In this document: positions 1 through 9,605 of the stretch, one piece after another
Position numbering within the stretch: the stretch's first letter is position 1
Layout of the letters: the number at the start of each line of letters is the position of its first letter
Assembly: GCA_025363715.1 (NCBI GenBank)
Contig: JANYLR010000092.1
Location: forward strand, 1-46,407
Length of the DNA stretch: 46,407 nucleotides
Direction of reading: 5' to 3'
Source of the DNA: Holophagaceae bacterium
GTDB lineage: Bacteria; Acidobacteriota; Holophagae; Holophagales; Holophagaceae
Notes under the pieces: generated by a model
Database searches by the model: none
What the model saw: only the letters and a program-made list of their open reading frames with translations
Told to the model about the DNA's origin: nothing
Position numbers and translations under genes: made by a program

Positions 1-577
1 CGCTGAAACGCCGCCTCGTGGGGTGGCTCAACTCCACCTCCCCGCTTCCCAACTTCAATACCTTGCTCATCCCATTTCCTTCCCTGCCCCGACAGAAGAC
101 TCTTAAGTTTCTCCTGTCTCAAGAAGCTTGGCGCGGGGGGCATCGGGTTCGCCAATTCCGGCAGGCGGCTCCAGTCTTTTTGAGTGTGACTTTCCGTTCG
201 GTTGCCCATCGATTTGGAACCACCCAAGAGCCAAGGTCTCTGGTCCCTTGTGAAGGCTATGCTCACCCGTGCGGGGCCCCACTCGGGGCAGCGCCCATGC
301 GCTGCCCGCTCGTGACCCGCATCGGGTTCGCCAATTCCGGCAGGCGGCTCCAGTCTTTTTGAGTGTGACTTTCAGTTCGGTTGACCATCGATTTGGAACC
401 ACCCATGAGCCAAGGTTTCTGGTCCCTTGTGAAGGTTATGCTCACCCGTGCGGGGCCCCACTCGGAGCAGCGCCCATGCGCTGCCCACTCGTGACCCGCA
501 TCGGGTTCGCCCCCGGCGACCGGCATTCTGTTCCCGATGACGTATATTGTCGCGACTGAGCTTCTGGAGGCCCTGCC
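1..577. other. Non-coding stretch before the first gene
   Basis: No gene is supported here. Bases 1-140 are pyrimidine-rich and contain no start with a ribosome binding site; 141-511 is the tandem repeat; 512-577 is the probable leader of the small gene at 578. A TATATT at 543-548 could be a -10 box for that gene, but no clear -35 partner is present. Confidence 0.6.
141..511. repeat. Tandem 179-bp repeat, two copies plus a 13-base stub
   Basis: Copy 1 is 141-319 and copy 2 is 320-498. A third start (CATCGGGTTCGCC) at 499-511 breaks off. The copies differ at about seven single positions (roughly 96 % identity), so the duplication is recent but not brand new. Each unit contains a strong hairpin: in copy 1, GGGCAGCGC-CCAT-GCGCTGCCC at 286-307; copy 2 has one mismatch in that stem. 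No frame across the repeat has a good ribosome binding site or recognisable protein. It could be a mobile or structural intergenic element or a duplicated small-RNA-like unit. Function unknown. Confidence 0.85.
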
Positions 578-751
578 ATGCCGAATCAATCTGACCCTCA
601 CCTGCGGATCCCCCTCAGCCTCGCCGAACACCTGGTACAGCAGTTGAAAGATGCAGCCAGGGAAACCGGCCGGGAGGCCTTTCTTCAGGAAGCCAAGGGC
701 CTCCAGAAGGAGATCGACACCCAGTTCGACCAGACCCCGCCGCGCCACTGA
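578..751 (+). CDS. Small hypothetical protein, 57 aa
   Basis: The ATG at 578 follows a good Shine-Dalgarno sequence (CTGGAGG, 564-570) at a spacing of seven. The 57-residue product is hydrophilic, starts MPNQSDPHLRIPLSLAEHLV and ends TPPRH. Its middle, roughly residues 14-50, should be one amphipathic alpha helix rich in Q, E, K and A. There is no signal peptide, membrane segment or metal motif. The size and helix would suit a small regulatory or protein-binding factor, but I do not recognise the family. The following 174 bases up to the next gene hold nothing identifiable. Confidence 0.5.
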   Translation: MPNQSDPHLRIPLSLAEHLVQQLKDAARETGREAFLQEAKGLQKEIDTQFDQTPPRH

Positions 752-973
752 GTGGCCCGGTCATGGATCCGCAAGGCCGTGCCGGTTCTCCGCCGATCCG
801 GAACATTCCCCCCAGATCATCCAATGGCGTAGGTGATGACATCCTGGATCGAGGCCCACGGGCAGGGCCTGCGGAACCCTCGCCAAAGTCCGGCGCTATC
901 GTGAAAGGCCGCGGATGGTGAAGGGATGAAAGTCGTGGGGCCAACCCCGTCGATGCGCGATGATGGGCCCAGG

Positions 974-2113
974 ATGCCCACTTTGCCGAACCCTGACTCC
1001 ACCACCTCTGTCGTCAGGCTCTGCCGGGAGTTTGTGCGGATCCCCAGTCTTTCGGGCCAGGAAGGCGCCCTGGCAGCGGCGGTGACGGACCGCATGAAGG
1101 CCCTGGGGTTCGAAGTGGAACTGGATCGCTTTGGCTCGGTGCTCGGGATGCGCAGGGGCTCCCGACTCGGCCCCACGGTGTTGCTGGACGCCCACCTCGA
1201 CACCGTGCCGGTGACGGATCCCGCCGCCTGGACCCACGACCCCTTCGGCGCGGAACTGGACCAGGACCGCCTCTGGGGAAGGGGCGCCGCGGATACCAAG
1301 GGCTCCCTGGCGGCCATGCTCTGCGCGGTGGCGGCCCTGGAGGACTTTCCGGGAACCCTCCTCCTGTCCGCTAGCGTCTGCGAGGAAAACCTGACTTCGG
1401 CCGCGCTGAACCATGTGCTGGATCGCCACCCCGCCGACCTGGTCCTCGTGGGCGAACCGACCTCGCTGCGCCTGGGCGTCGCCCAGAAGGGACGCGCCGG
1501 ACTCGTGGTGGAGGCTAGGGGCCGCAGCGCGCACACCTCCCGCCCCGAGCTGGGGGACAACGCCATCTACAAGCTGATGAAGGCCCTGACCCGGATCCGG
1601 GCCCTGCCCCTGCCCATGGATCCGGATCTGGGCCCTGGGGTCTGTGAGCTCATCGAGATCGCCTCCGAGCCCAGGCCCTCCCCGGGCATGGTGCCCCATC
1701 TGTGCACCGCCCGCCTGGCCCTGAGACTGCTGCCCGGCGAGACGGCTGAATCGGTGCTGGAGCGCACCACCCGCTGCCTTGAAGAGATCCAGGGCATCTC
1801 GGTACGCCTGGCGGAAGCCTCGCAGCGCTGCCATACCGGCCTGGAGATCACCATGCCGGATTTCGTCCCCGCCTGGAAAGACCAGGGCCCGGTCCTGCGG
1901 GCCCGGCTGGTGGCGGCCCTGGGCACCCTTCCCTTCGCCGCGCCCTACACCACCAACGCCTCCGCCGCGGCGGCCCGAAACATCCCCGCCTTTCTCCTGG
2001 GCCCCGGCTCCATCGAGCAGGCCCACAGGGTGGACGAGTGGATCGCCCTCGATCAGCTGAACGCCGCCCCCGCGGCCTACGCCGCCGTCCTCAACGCGTT
2101 TCACCAGGCCTGA
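974..2113 (+). CDS. M20-family metallo-amidohydrolase (ArgE/DapE/YgeY-like)
   Basis: A zinc-dependent M20 deacylase or peptidase. Counting from the ATG at 974, the first metal motif HLDTVP is near residues 74-79, the bridging aspartate lies in GRGAADTKG near 107, the catalytic pair is in CEEN near 137-138, and a metal glutamate is in GEPTS near 161. The run GDNAIYKLMKAL in the dimerisation domain resembles the YgeY branch. Length (about 379 aa) is normal. The start at 974 fits the family N terminus (IPSLSGQEG about 25 residues in); an upstream in-frame ATG at 926 would add 16 residues. The substrate cannot be told: N-acetyl-ornithine, succinyl-diaminopimelate or another N-acyl amino acid are all possible. 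Confidence 0.85.
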   Translation: MPTLPNPDSTTSVVRLCREFVRIPSLSGQEGALAAAVTDRMKALGFEVELDRFGSVLGMRRGSRLGPTVLLDAHLDTVPVTDPAAWTHDPFGAELDQDRLWGRGAADTKGSLAAMLCAVAALEDFPGTLLLSASVCEENLTSAALNHVLDRHPADLVLVGEPTSLRLGVAQKGRAGLVVEARGRSAHTSRPELGDNAIYKLMKALTRIRALPLPMDPDLGPGVCELIEIASEPRPSPGMVPHLCTARLALRLLPGETAESVLERTTRCLEEIQGISVRLAEASQRCHTGLEITMPDFVPAWKDQGPVLRARLVAALGTLPFAAPYTTNASAAAARNIPAFLLGPGSIEQAHRVDEWIALDQLNAAPAAYAAVLNAFHQA

Positions 2114-2219
2114 ACCATTCGGCGGCGAGGGCCGAGGCATCCACCTACACCTTTCGAAGGCTGCAAAGTAGGGTTTTGCCCCATTGGCCCTGGACTGCTT
2201 CGGACCCGACACTCGTAAA

Positions 2220-2426
2220 ATGCCTGAAGATCCTTCTCCCATGCAGCCGCTGGACCACCGCTACCTGGTCGGCACGGGGTGCCTGGACTGCCGGCATCTG
2301 ATCGATCTGGTGGAAAGCACCTGCGAAGCCTTCCCGAAGGGCATCCCCCTCGAGATCCTGCAGGACGGGGTCCGGCACGATGCCCACTATCCCGGAGATC
2401 GAGGCATCCACTTCGAGAAGGTTTAG
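2220..2426 (+). CDS. Small hypothetical protein with a CxxC motif, about 68 aa
   Basis: A short frame starting MPEDPSPMQPLDHRY, with a single CLDC pair around residue 20 and several histidines toward the end. There is no signal peptide or membrane segment. The ribosome binding site is weak for both possible starts (2220 and 2241). Codon use matches the neighbours, and the gene sits between the M20 hydrolase and murJ in the same direction. The CxxC could bind zinc or take part in thiol chemistry, but I do not recognise the protein. Confidence 0.45.
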   Translation: MPEDPSPMQPLDHRYLVGTGCLDCRHLIDLVESTCEAFPKGIPLEILQDGVRHDAHYPGDRGIHFEKV

Positions 2427-2467
2427 GAGCAGGCGGGACGCCCCGCGTTCCGCGCTATCCTCTGACC

Positions 2468-2596
2468 ATGTTCCTCCCGCTCCACCTGGGCGTTCTTCGC
2501 GCCGTGGAACCCGGCTATGTGGCCGTGGTGGCGGGGGTGTCGCTGTCCGGCGTGGGCAACGTGGCGGTGGGGCTCTACCTGCTGTTCAAGGCATGA
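2468..2596 (+). CDS. Putative 42-aa membrane protein overlapping the murJ start
   Basis: ATG at 2468; stop TGA at 2594-2596 overlaps the murJ ATG (ATGA, 2593-2596). The product starts MFLPLHLGVLRAVEPGY and is followed by one hydrophobic stretch rich in V, A, G and L that would span the membrane once, ending LLFKA. No convincing ribosome binding site is visible, which lowers confidence. The four-base overlap suggests translational coupling to murJ, so it may be either a real small membrane partner or a leader whose translation feeds murJ. Confidence 0.4.
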   Translation: MFLPLHLGVLRAVEPGYVAVVAGVSLSGVGNVAVGLYLLFKA

Positions 2597-4188
2597 GCGG
2601 AAGCCGCCCCAGCCTGCTGCGCTCCGCCGCCGTGGTGTCCCTCATGACGCTGCTCAGCCGGCTCACGGGGCTGGTGCAGACCTTCTTTCTCAGCCACATC
2701 CTGGGGGCAGGCGCGGCGGCGGACGCCTATGCGGTGGCCTTCCGCCTGCCCAACCTGCTGCGGCGCTTCACGGCCGAAGGCACCATGACTGCCGCCTTCC
2801 TGCCCACCCTGGCGGAAGCCGAGGCCGCCGAGGGCGAGGCCGCCGTGAAGGCCGTGGCCGCCCGCTTCCTGGGCACCCTGCTGGCCATCCTTCTGCTGGG
2901 CGTGGTCCTGGTGCTGCTCTTCATGGGGCCCCTGGCGGGCCTGCTCACGCTGGGCCGCCCCGCAGTCCAGGGCGAGCTCACGGCCCACCTGGGTCGCATC
3001 ATGTTCCCCTACCTGGCCCTGGTGAGCCTCACGGCGGGCTTCACGGGCCTGCTGAACTTGCGCCACCGCTTCGCCCTGGCGGCCTCGGTCTCAGTGTTCT
3101 GGAACCTGGCCTTCATCGGCTTCGGCTGGACCACGCTGCACGTGATGGAGCGCAGCGGCGCCGTGCCCTTTGAGACAGTGGCTGTCATCTGCGCCTTCGC
3201 GGTGCTAGCAGGCGGGGTGCTGCAGCTGCTGGTGGTGCTGCCGGCCGTGCGGCAGGAGGGCTTCGGCCTCGCCTTCGGCCTGCACCTGCGGGATCCCTGG
3301 GTGCTCAAGGCCCTGAAGCGCATGGGCCCGGGCCTGCTGGCGGCGGGCATCTATCCGATCAACGCCCTCATCAGCACCACCCTCGCTTCCCAGTTGCCCA
3401 ACGGTGCCCAGATCGTGCTCTACAACAGCGGCATGATGGGCGAGATGGTGCTGGGCCTCTTCGCCATGAGCCTGGCCACCGCCGGCCTGCCCACCCTGTC
3501 ACGGCAGGCCCAGGCCCAGGATTGGCCCGGCCTGAACCGCAGCCTCACACAGTCGATCTCCGCCTCGGCCCTGCTGGTGTTGCCGGCGTCCGTGGGCCTC
3601 GCGGTGCTGGCGCGGCCCATCTGCGCCCTGCTCTTTCGCACCGGCGCCTACACACCCGCCGCCGCGGACTGGACCGCCCTGACGCTGGCCTTCGGAGCCG
3701 TGGGGCTGGTCTTCGTGGCGGCCCAGCGATTGGGCAACCAGGCCCTCTACGCCCTCAAGGACTACCGCGGCCCTGCCACCCTGGCGGGCGGCACCCTGGT
3801 GCTGAACGTGCTCCTCAGCCTCATCCTGCTCAAGCCCCTCGGCACCGGTGGCCTGGCTCTGGCCAATGGCCTGGCCAGCCTGGCGGGCCTGCTGGGCGTG
3901 CTGCTGCGGCTGCGCCCCCGCCTGCCCGGCATGGACCTGCGCCCGCTGCTGCAGGCCACCTTCAAGGCCCTGGTGGCGGCGCTACTCATGGGCCTGCTGG
4001 CCTGGACCGGCGCGCGCCTGCTCTCTTTGGATTCCCCCCATATTTTCACTCGCGCGGCCCTGGCACTCCGACTGCTGCCCGTGGTGGCCCTGTGCGCGGT
4101 GCTGTATGGCACAGCCGCGGCCGCGCTGGGCCATCCTGAAGCGCGGGAGCTGGTGGAAAAGATCCGGCGGAAGCTGCAGGAGCGCTAA
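2593..4188 (+). CDS. murJ: Lipid II flippase MurJ (MviN)
   Basis: An inner-membrane flippase of the MOP superfamily that moves undecaprenyl-linked peptidoglycan precursor to the periplasmic face. The 531-residue protein has about 14 hydrophobic segments. Its N terminus carries the family hallmarks LLSRLTGLVQTFF and FRLPNLLRRFTAEG, with the arginines that line the MurJ cavity, then TMTAAFLPTL. Length is typical. The start at 2593 gives an N terminus matching known MurJ proteins; a longer in-frame extension upstream would have no membrane or family character. It follows a putative small membrane protein with an ATGA overlap. A short 85-base gap separates it from the next gene. Confidence 0.95.
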   Translation: MSGSRPSLLRSAAVVSLMTLLSRLTGLVQTFFLSHILGAGAAADAYAVAFRLPNLLRRFTAEGTMTAAFLPTLAEAEAAEGEAAVKAVAARFLGTLLAILLLGVVLVLLFMGPLAGLLTLGRPAVQGELTAHLGRIMFPYLALVSLTAGFTGLLNLRHRFALAASVSVFWNLAFIGFGWTTLHVMERSGAVPFETVAVICAFAVLAGGVLQLLVVLPAVRQEGFGLAFGLHLRDPWVLKALKRMGPGLLAAGIYPINALISTTLASQLPNGAQIVLYNSGMMGEMVLGLFAMSLATAGLPTLSRQAQAQDWPGLNRSLTQSISASALLVLPASVGLAVLARPICALLFRTGAYTPAAADWTALTLAFGAVGLVFVAAQRLGNQALYALKDYRGPATLAGGTLVLNVLLSLILLKPLGTGGLALANGLASLAGLLGVLLRLRPRLPGMDLRPLLQATFKALVAALLMGLLAWTGARLLSLDSPHIFTRAALALRLLPVVALCAVLYGTAAAALGHPEARELVEKIRRKLQER

Positions 4189-4273
4189 CCACCTGGCCTG
4201 GGCCCCGGAAAAGTTCGGGTACCCCCTCGGTGTTCGAGACACCGGGATCCTTCCCGCCCGATAAGATGAACCC

Positions 4274-7200
4274 ATGTCCCTGACGCTTCCCGCATTCATC
4301 GCCCGCTGGCAGGACTCCCACGGCCCGGAGCGGGGCAACATGCAGCTCTTCCTGCAGGAGCTGACCCAGGTGATGGGCCTGCCCACCCCCGAGCCCACCG
4401 GTCCCGCCAGCGAGTACTGCTTCGAAAAACAGGTGCCGAACTACACGCCCGAGGGCAAGTTCACCAAGAACTACATGGACCTCTACAAGGCCGGGTGTTT
4501 CATCCTGGAGGCCAAGCGCACCCCCGATGCCCTGCGGGCCAAACATGCCGCGGAAGCCGGTGCCGGTGGTGGGGGCGGCCCCGCGGGTGGCAAGGGCGGC
4601 AAGCGACCCACGATCCACGCCCCCGGCTTGCCGGGCCTGGTGGAGGAGCCCCAGGGCGAGGGCTACCGCGCCACCGCCACCTACGATGCCCGGCTGGAAG
4701 CCGCCTTCATCCAGGGCATCCGCTACGCCATGGCCCTGGGCCTGCAAGGGCCGCCGCCGCCCTTCCTCATCGTGTGCGACCTCGGCCACAGCTTCCACCT
4801 CTGGAACCGCTACGACCCCAAGGCGGGCGGTGGGTACGGCGGCTTCGGCGCCCGGGAGATCATCACCCTCGACCAGCTGGCGGACCCAGCGGTCCAGCAG
4901 AAGTTCCGCGACATCTGGACGAACCCCGCGGCCCTCGACACCAGCCGCCGCATCGCCTCGGTCACCCGCGGTATCGCCACCGAGCTGGGCCAACTCGCCA
5001 AGGAGCTGCGCAGCACCACGCGCGGCAAAGAAGAGATCGCGCATTTCCTCATGCGCTGCGTCTTCACCTGCTTCGCCGAGGACATCAACCTGCTGCCGGG
5101 CAAGCCCTTCACCGAGGGCCTGCTCATGCTGGAAAAAGATCCCGATCAGGCCGTGGCCTTTCTCCAGGACTGGTGGAAGGTCATGGATGAAGGCGGCAAG
5201 TGGGGCTGGAAGCGCGTCCTTCGCTTCAACGGCACCCTGTTCAAGGATCTCTCGGTGCCGCCGCTCTCCCAGCGGCAGCTCGCCCTGCTGCGCATGGCCG
5301 CCGAAAAGGACTGGCAGGAAGTGGAACCAGCCATTTTCGGCACCCTGCTGGAAAGCGCCCTGGATGACGATGAGCGCCACCGCCTGGGCGCCCACTACAC
5401 GCCCAGGGCCTACATCCAGCGCCTGGTGGACGCCACCTTCGGCCACTCGCTGCGGGACCAGTGGACGGCTATCGAGGCCGATGTCGCCAAGCTTCTGGAA
5501 CCAGGCCACGCGCCCGAAGCCGTGGTCGAAGCCAAGGCGAAGCTGCGCGCCTTCCACGACGAGCTGGCCTCGCTGACCTTCCTGGATCCCGCCTGCGGCA
5601 GCGGCAACTTCCTCTACGTGGCCTTCGACACCCTGAAACGGCTCGAAGGCGAGGTGCTGCAGCGCCTCGAAGACCTGGGCGAAGGGTTTTCCGCCTTCGA
5701 TCTGTCGCACGAGCGCATCTCACCGGCCCAGTTCAAGGGCATCGAGGTGGAGCCCTGGGCCGCGGGCATCGCCGAGCTGGTGCTGTGGATCGCGCACCTG
5801 CAGTGGTTCCGCCGCCGCCACCCGGCGGGCGATCCGCCCGAACCCGTGCTGCAGAACTACGGCAGCATCGAGCAGCGCGACGCGGTGCTGGCCCGGGATG
5901 GCGAAGAAGCCACCGGCGACAGCCGCTGGGATGGCCGCACCTTCAAGCTGGACGCCCGGGGCCGCAAGGTGCCCGATGGCAGCGCCCAGGTGGCCTCGAC
6001 CCGGCTGCTCAATCCCCGGCCCGCGCCTTGGCCGGTGGCCGACTACATCATCGGCAACCCGCCCTTCCTGGGCAACGCGTCCATGCTGGGCGAGCTGGGC
6101 GTGGGCTATACGGAAGCCCTGCGGGCCGCCTACCCCGATGTGCCTGATACCGTGGATTTCGTCCTCTACTGGTGGCACCGCGCCGCGCTGGAAGTGCGCA
6201 CAGGCCGCGCCCGCCGCTTCGGCCTCATCACCACCAACAGCCTCAGCCAGGTGCGCCAGCGGGGCGTGCTGGCCCACCACCTGAACGCGACCGACGCGCC
6301 GCTGAAGCTGCTCTGGGCCATTCCCGACCACCCCTGGCACGGCGGCGGCGCGGCGGTGCGCATCGCCATGACCGTGGGCGGGCTGGAAGGTGCGCCCCTG
6401 CTGGCCCGCGTCGTGTCCGAAACCAAAACGGCCGACCCCGAATACTCCGCCGCAGGGCTGGTGATCGAGGAATCGGCCGTGGCCCGCATCCACGAGGACC
6501 TGAGCGGCGGGGCCCGCGTGACTGAAGCTACTGCACTAAAGGCAAACGACAAACTTGGGTGCCGTGGAATGGAGCTTGGGGGTGAAGGATTTGTCATCTC
6601 TGAAGCCCAGTGGCGGGAATGGGGGAAACCACCTGTAATTCATCCCTTCTGTAACGGACGTGACCTTGTCGAACATACTCGTGAACGAATGGTCATTGAC
6701 CTATTCCCCATGACAGAAGAAGAGGTCCGCAAGCAGTACCCAGCTATCTACCAGCACCTCTCGCACACGGTTCTACCAGAGAGAGTGGTGAACAATGCCA
6801 GTGCCACAAGGTCTAATTGGTGGCTATTTCGAAGGCCGATTGCGGAATTCAGGGACGCACTAGCTGGACTTCCCAGATACATCGCAACCGCGGAAACCGC
6901 TAAATTCCGGGTCTTCACATTTTTCGACGGCCAAGTTGTCCCAGCAAATCTGATTTTCGTCATCGCAAGCAATGACGCATTCCACTTGGGAGTACTTGGC
7001 AGCCGTTTTCATACAGCTTGGGCCCTGGCAACGGGGGCAAAACTAGGCGTCGGCAATACACCGCGCTATTCCAAATCTCGGTGCTTTGACCCCTTCCCCT
7101 TTCCGGATGCAACAGAGGGTCAGGCCAACCGCATCCGTGATTTCTCCGAAGAACTGGACCAGCACCGCAAGCGGGCTCAAGCTTCAGGCCTCAGTATTAA

Positions 7201-7465
7201 CGACCAGTACAACCTGCTGGAGCGCCTGCGGAGCGGCGCGATGCTCACGGCCAAGGAGCAGGCCCTGGACGCCAAAGGCCTGGTGAGCCTGCTGCGGTCG
7301 CTGCATCAGAAGCTGGATGCGGCCGTGGCCCAGGCCTATGGCTGGCCGGTGGAGCTGCCGGATGCGGAGATCCTGGAACGCCTGGTGGCCTTGAACCGGG
7401 CCCGCGCCGCCGAAGAAGCCAACGGCCACATCCGCTGGCTGCGGCCCGAGTACCAGGCCCGGTGA
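4274..7465 (+). CDS. MmeI-like (Type IIL) restriction-modification enzyme, single polypeptide
   Basis: A fused endonuclease and adenine methyltransferase, 1063 aa. The N terminus has a PD-(D/E)XK-type site, D69-X9-E79-A-K81, the same spacing as the D-X9-EXK nuclease site of MmeI. A helical linker follows. The methyltransferase has the AdoMet-binding motif LDPACGSGN at 437-445 and the N6-adenine motif NPPF at 595-598. The C-terminal third (about 750-972) should be the target recognition domain, followed by helices to the end. No separate restriction or specificity gene is nearby, as expected for a self-contained system. The recognition segment is clearly poorer in G+C than the rest. The alternative, a methyltransferase without nuclease activity, is less likely because the nuclease residues are intact. 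Confidence 0.85.
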   Translation: MSLTLPAFIARWQDSHGPERGNMQLFLQELTQVMGLPTPEPTGPASEYCFEKQVPNYTPEGKFTKNYMDLYKAGCFILEAKRTPDALRAKHAAEAGAGGGGGPAGGKGGKRPTIHAPGLPGLVEEPQGEGYRATATYDARLEAAFIQGIRYAMALGLQGPPPPFLIVCDLGHSFHLWNRYDPKAGGGYGGFGAREIITLDQLADPAVQQKFRDIWTNPAALDTSRRIASVTRGIATELGQLAKELRSTTRGKEEIAHFLMRCVFTCFAEDINLLPGKPFTEGLLMLEKDPDQAVAFLQDWWKVMDEGGKWGWKRVLRFNGTLFKDLSVPPLSQRQLALLRMAAEKDWQEVEPAIFGTLLESALDDDERHRLGAHYTPRAYIQRLVDATFGHSLRDQWTAIEADVAKLLEPGHAPEAVVEAKAKLRAFHDELASLTFLDPACGSGNFLYVAFDTLKRLEGEVLQRLEDLGEGFSAFDLSHERISPAQFKGIEVEPWAAGIAELVLWIAHLQWFRRRHPAGDPPEPVLQNYGSIEQRDAVLARDGEEATGDSRWDGRTFKLDARGRKVPDGSAQVASTRLLNPRPAPWPVADYIIGNPPFLGNASMLGELGVGYTEALRAAYPDVPDTVDFVLYWWHRAALEVRTGRARRFGLITTNSLSQVRQRGVLAHHLNATDAPLKLLWAIPDHPWHGGGAAVRIAMTVGGLEGAPLLARVVSETKTADPEYSAAGLVIEESAVARIHEDLSGGARVTEATALKANDKLGCRGMELGGEGFVISEAQWREWGKPPVIHPFCNGRDLVEHTRERMVIDLFPMTEEEVRKQYPAIYQHLSHTVLPERVVNNASATRSNWWLFRRPIAEFRDALAGLPRYIATAETAKFRVFTFFDGQVVPANLIFVIASNDAFHLGVLGSRFHTAWALATGAKLGVGNTPRYSKSRCFDPFPFPDATEGQANRIRDFSEELDQHRKRAQASGLSINDQYNLLERLRSGAMLTAKEQALDAKGLVSLLRSLHQKLDAAVAQAYGWPVELPDAEILERLVALNRARAAEEANGHIRWLRPEYQAR
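6525..7195 (+). other. Low-G+C segment covering the target recognition domain
   Basis: Within the restriction-modification gene, roughly 6525-7195 drops to about 50 % G+C by eye, against about two thirds on both sides, and uses codons such as AAA, ATT, TTT and CTA that are rare elsewhere in the gene. The frame is unbroken. The segment matches the expected position of the target recognition domain, so it looks like a recombined specificity module. Confidence 0.75.
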
Positions 7466-7513
7466 TCACCGGCGGATCCGGCCCCCATCGGCGAAAGACA
7501 AAAGCCATAGAAA

Positions 7514-7617
7514 CCACCGATGAACACCGATGCACACCGATAACTGCCTGAACAATAAAAGAACTCATCTGAAAGGCGGTTTGGCTTTATCAGCTTTTCA
7601 TCGGTGTTCATCGGTGG
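7514..7617. repeat. Perfect 19-bp inverted repeat in an intergenic gap
   Basis: The left arm at 7514-7532 is the exact reverse complement of CATCGGTGTTCATCGGTGG at 7599-7617, with 66 bases between. Each arm contains two copies of a nine- to ten-base unit (CATCGGTG). It lies between the convergent ends of the restriction-modification gene and fadD, where it could serve as a two-way transcription stop or is a relic of a short mobile repeat. Confidence 0.8.
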
Positions 7618-7634
7618 CAAAAATGTCTTTGATC

Positions 7635-7659
7635 TTTTCTCTGCGTCCTCTGCGGTGAC
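7635..7659. repeat. Short-period repeat, CTCTGCGTCCTCTGCGG type
   Basis: A run built from CTCTGCG units about nine bases apart, next to the inverted repeat at 7514-7617. A closely similar run (about 21 of 23 bases) occurs at 11419-11441, so this is a dispersed intergenic family. Confidence 0.6.
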
Positions 7660-7691
7660 ACCGCTTTCGAGTTCTTCGCGATTCCAGGTTC

Positions 7692-9413
<1,722 letters not shown>

Positions 9414-9605
9414 TGATCCGTCCTTGATCCTCTGAAAACCCTGGGGAGTGGCCCTTCGGCCACGGCCTGCACGGGAAGAAATGGAATTCCCAAGTCTAGT
9501 CGTGCCGGGCCCCAGATCAAGCGGGAGGATCTGGCTGAATTCCTGGAGTGGTGAAGACCCTCATCCCTTCAGGCCAGCTTGAACCGGAGGATGAGGCCCC
9601 TGGCC

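Noticed and set aside
141..511. CRISPR array
   Set aside because: The repeat unit is 179 bp with only two copies and no separate spacers; no cas genes are present.
4228..4244. Terminator hairpin after murJ (CGGTGT/ACACCG)
   Set aside because: Only six base pairs and no T-run; not separable from chance in this G+C-rich DNA.
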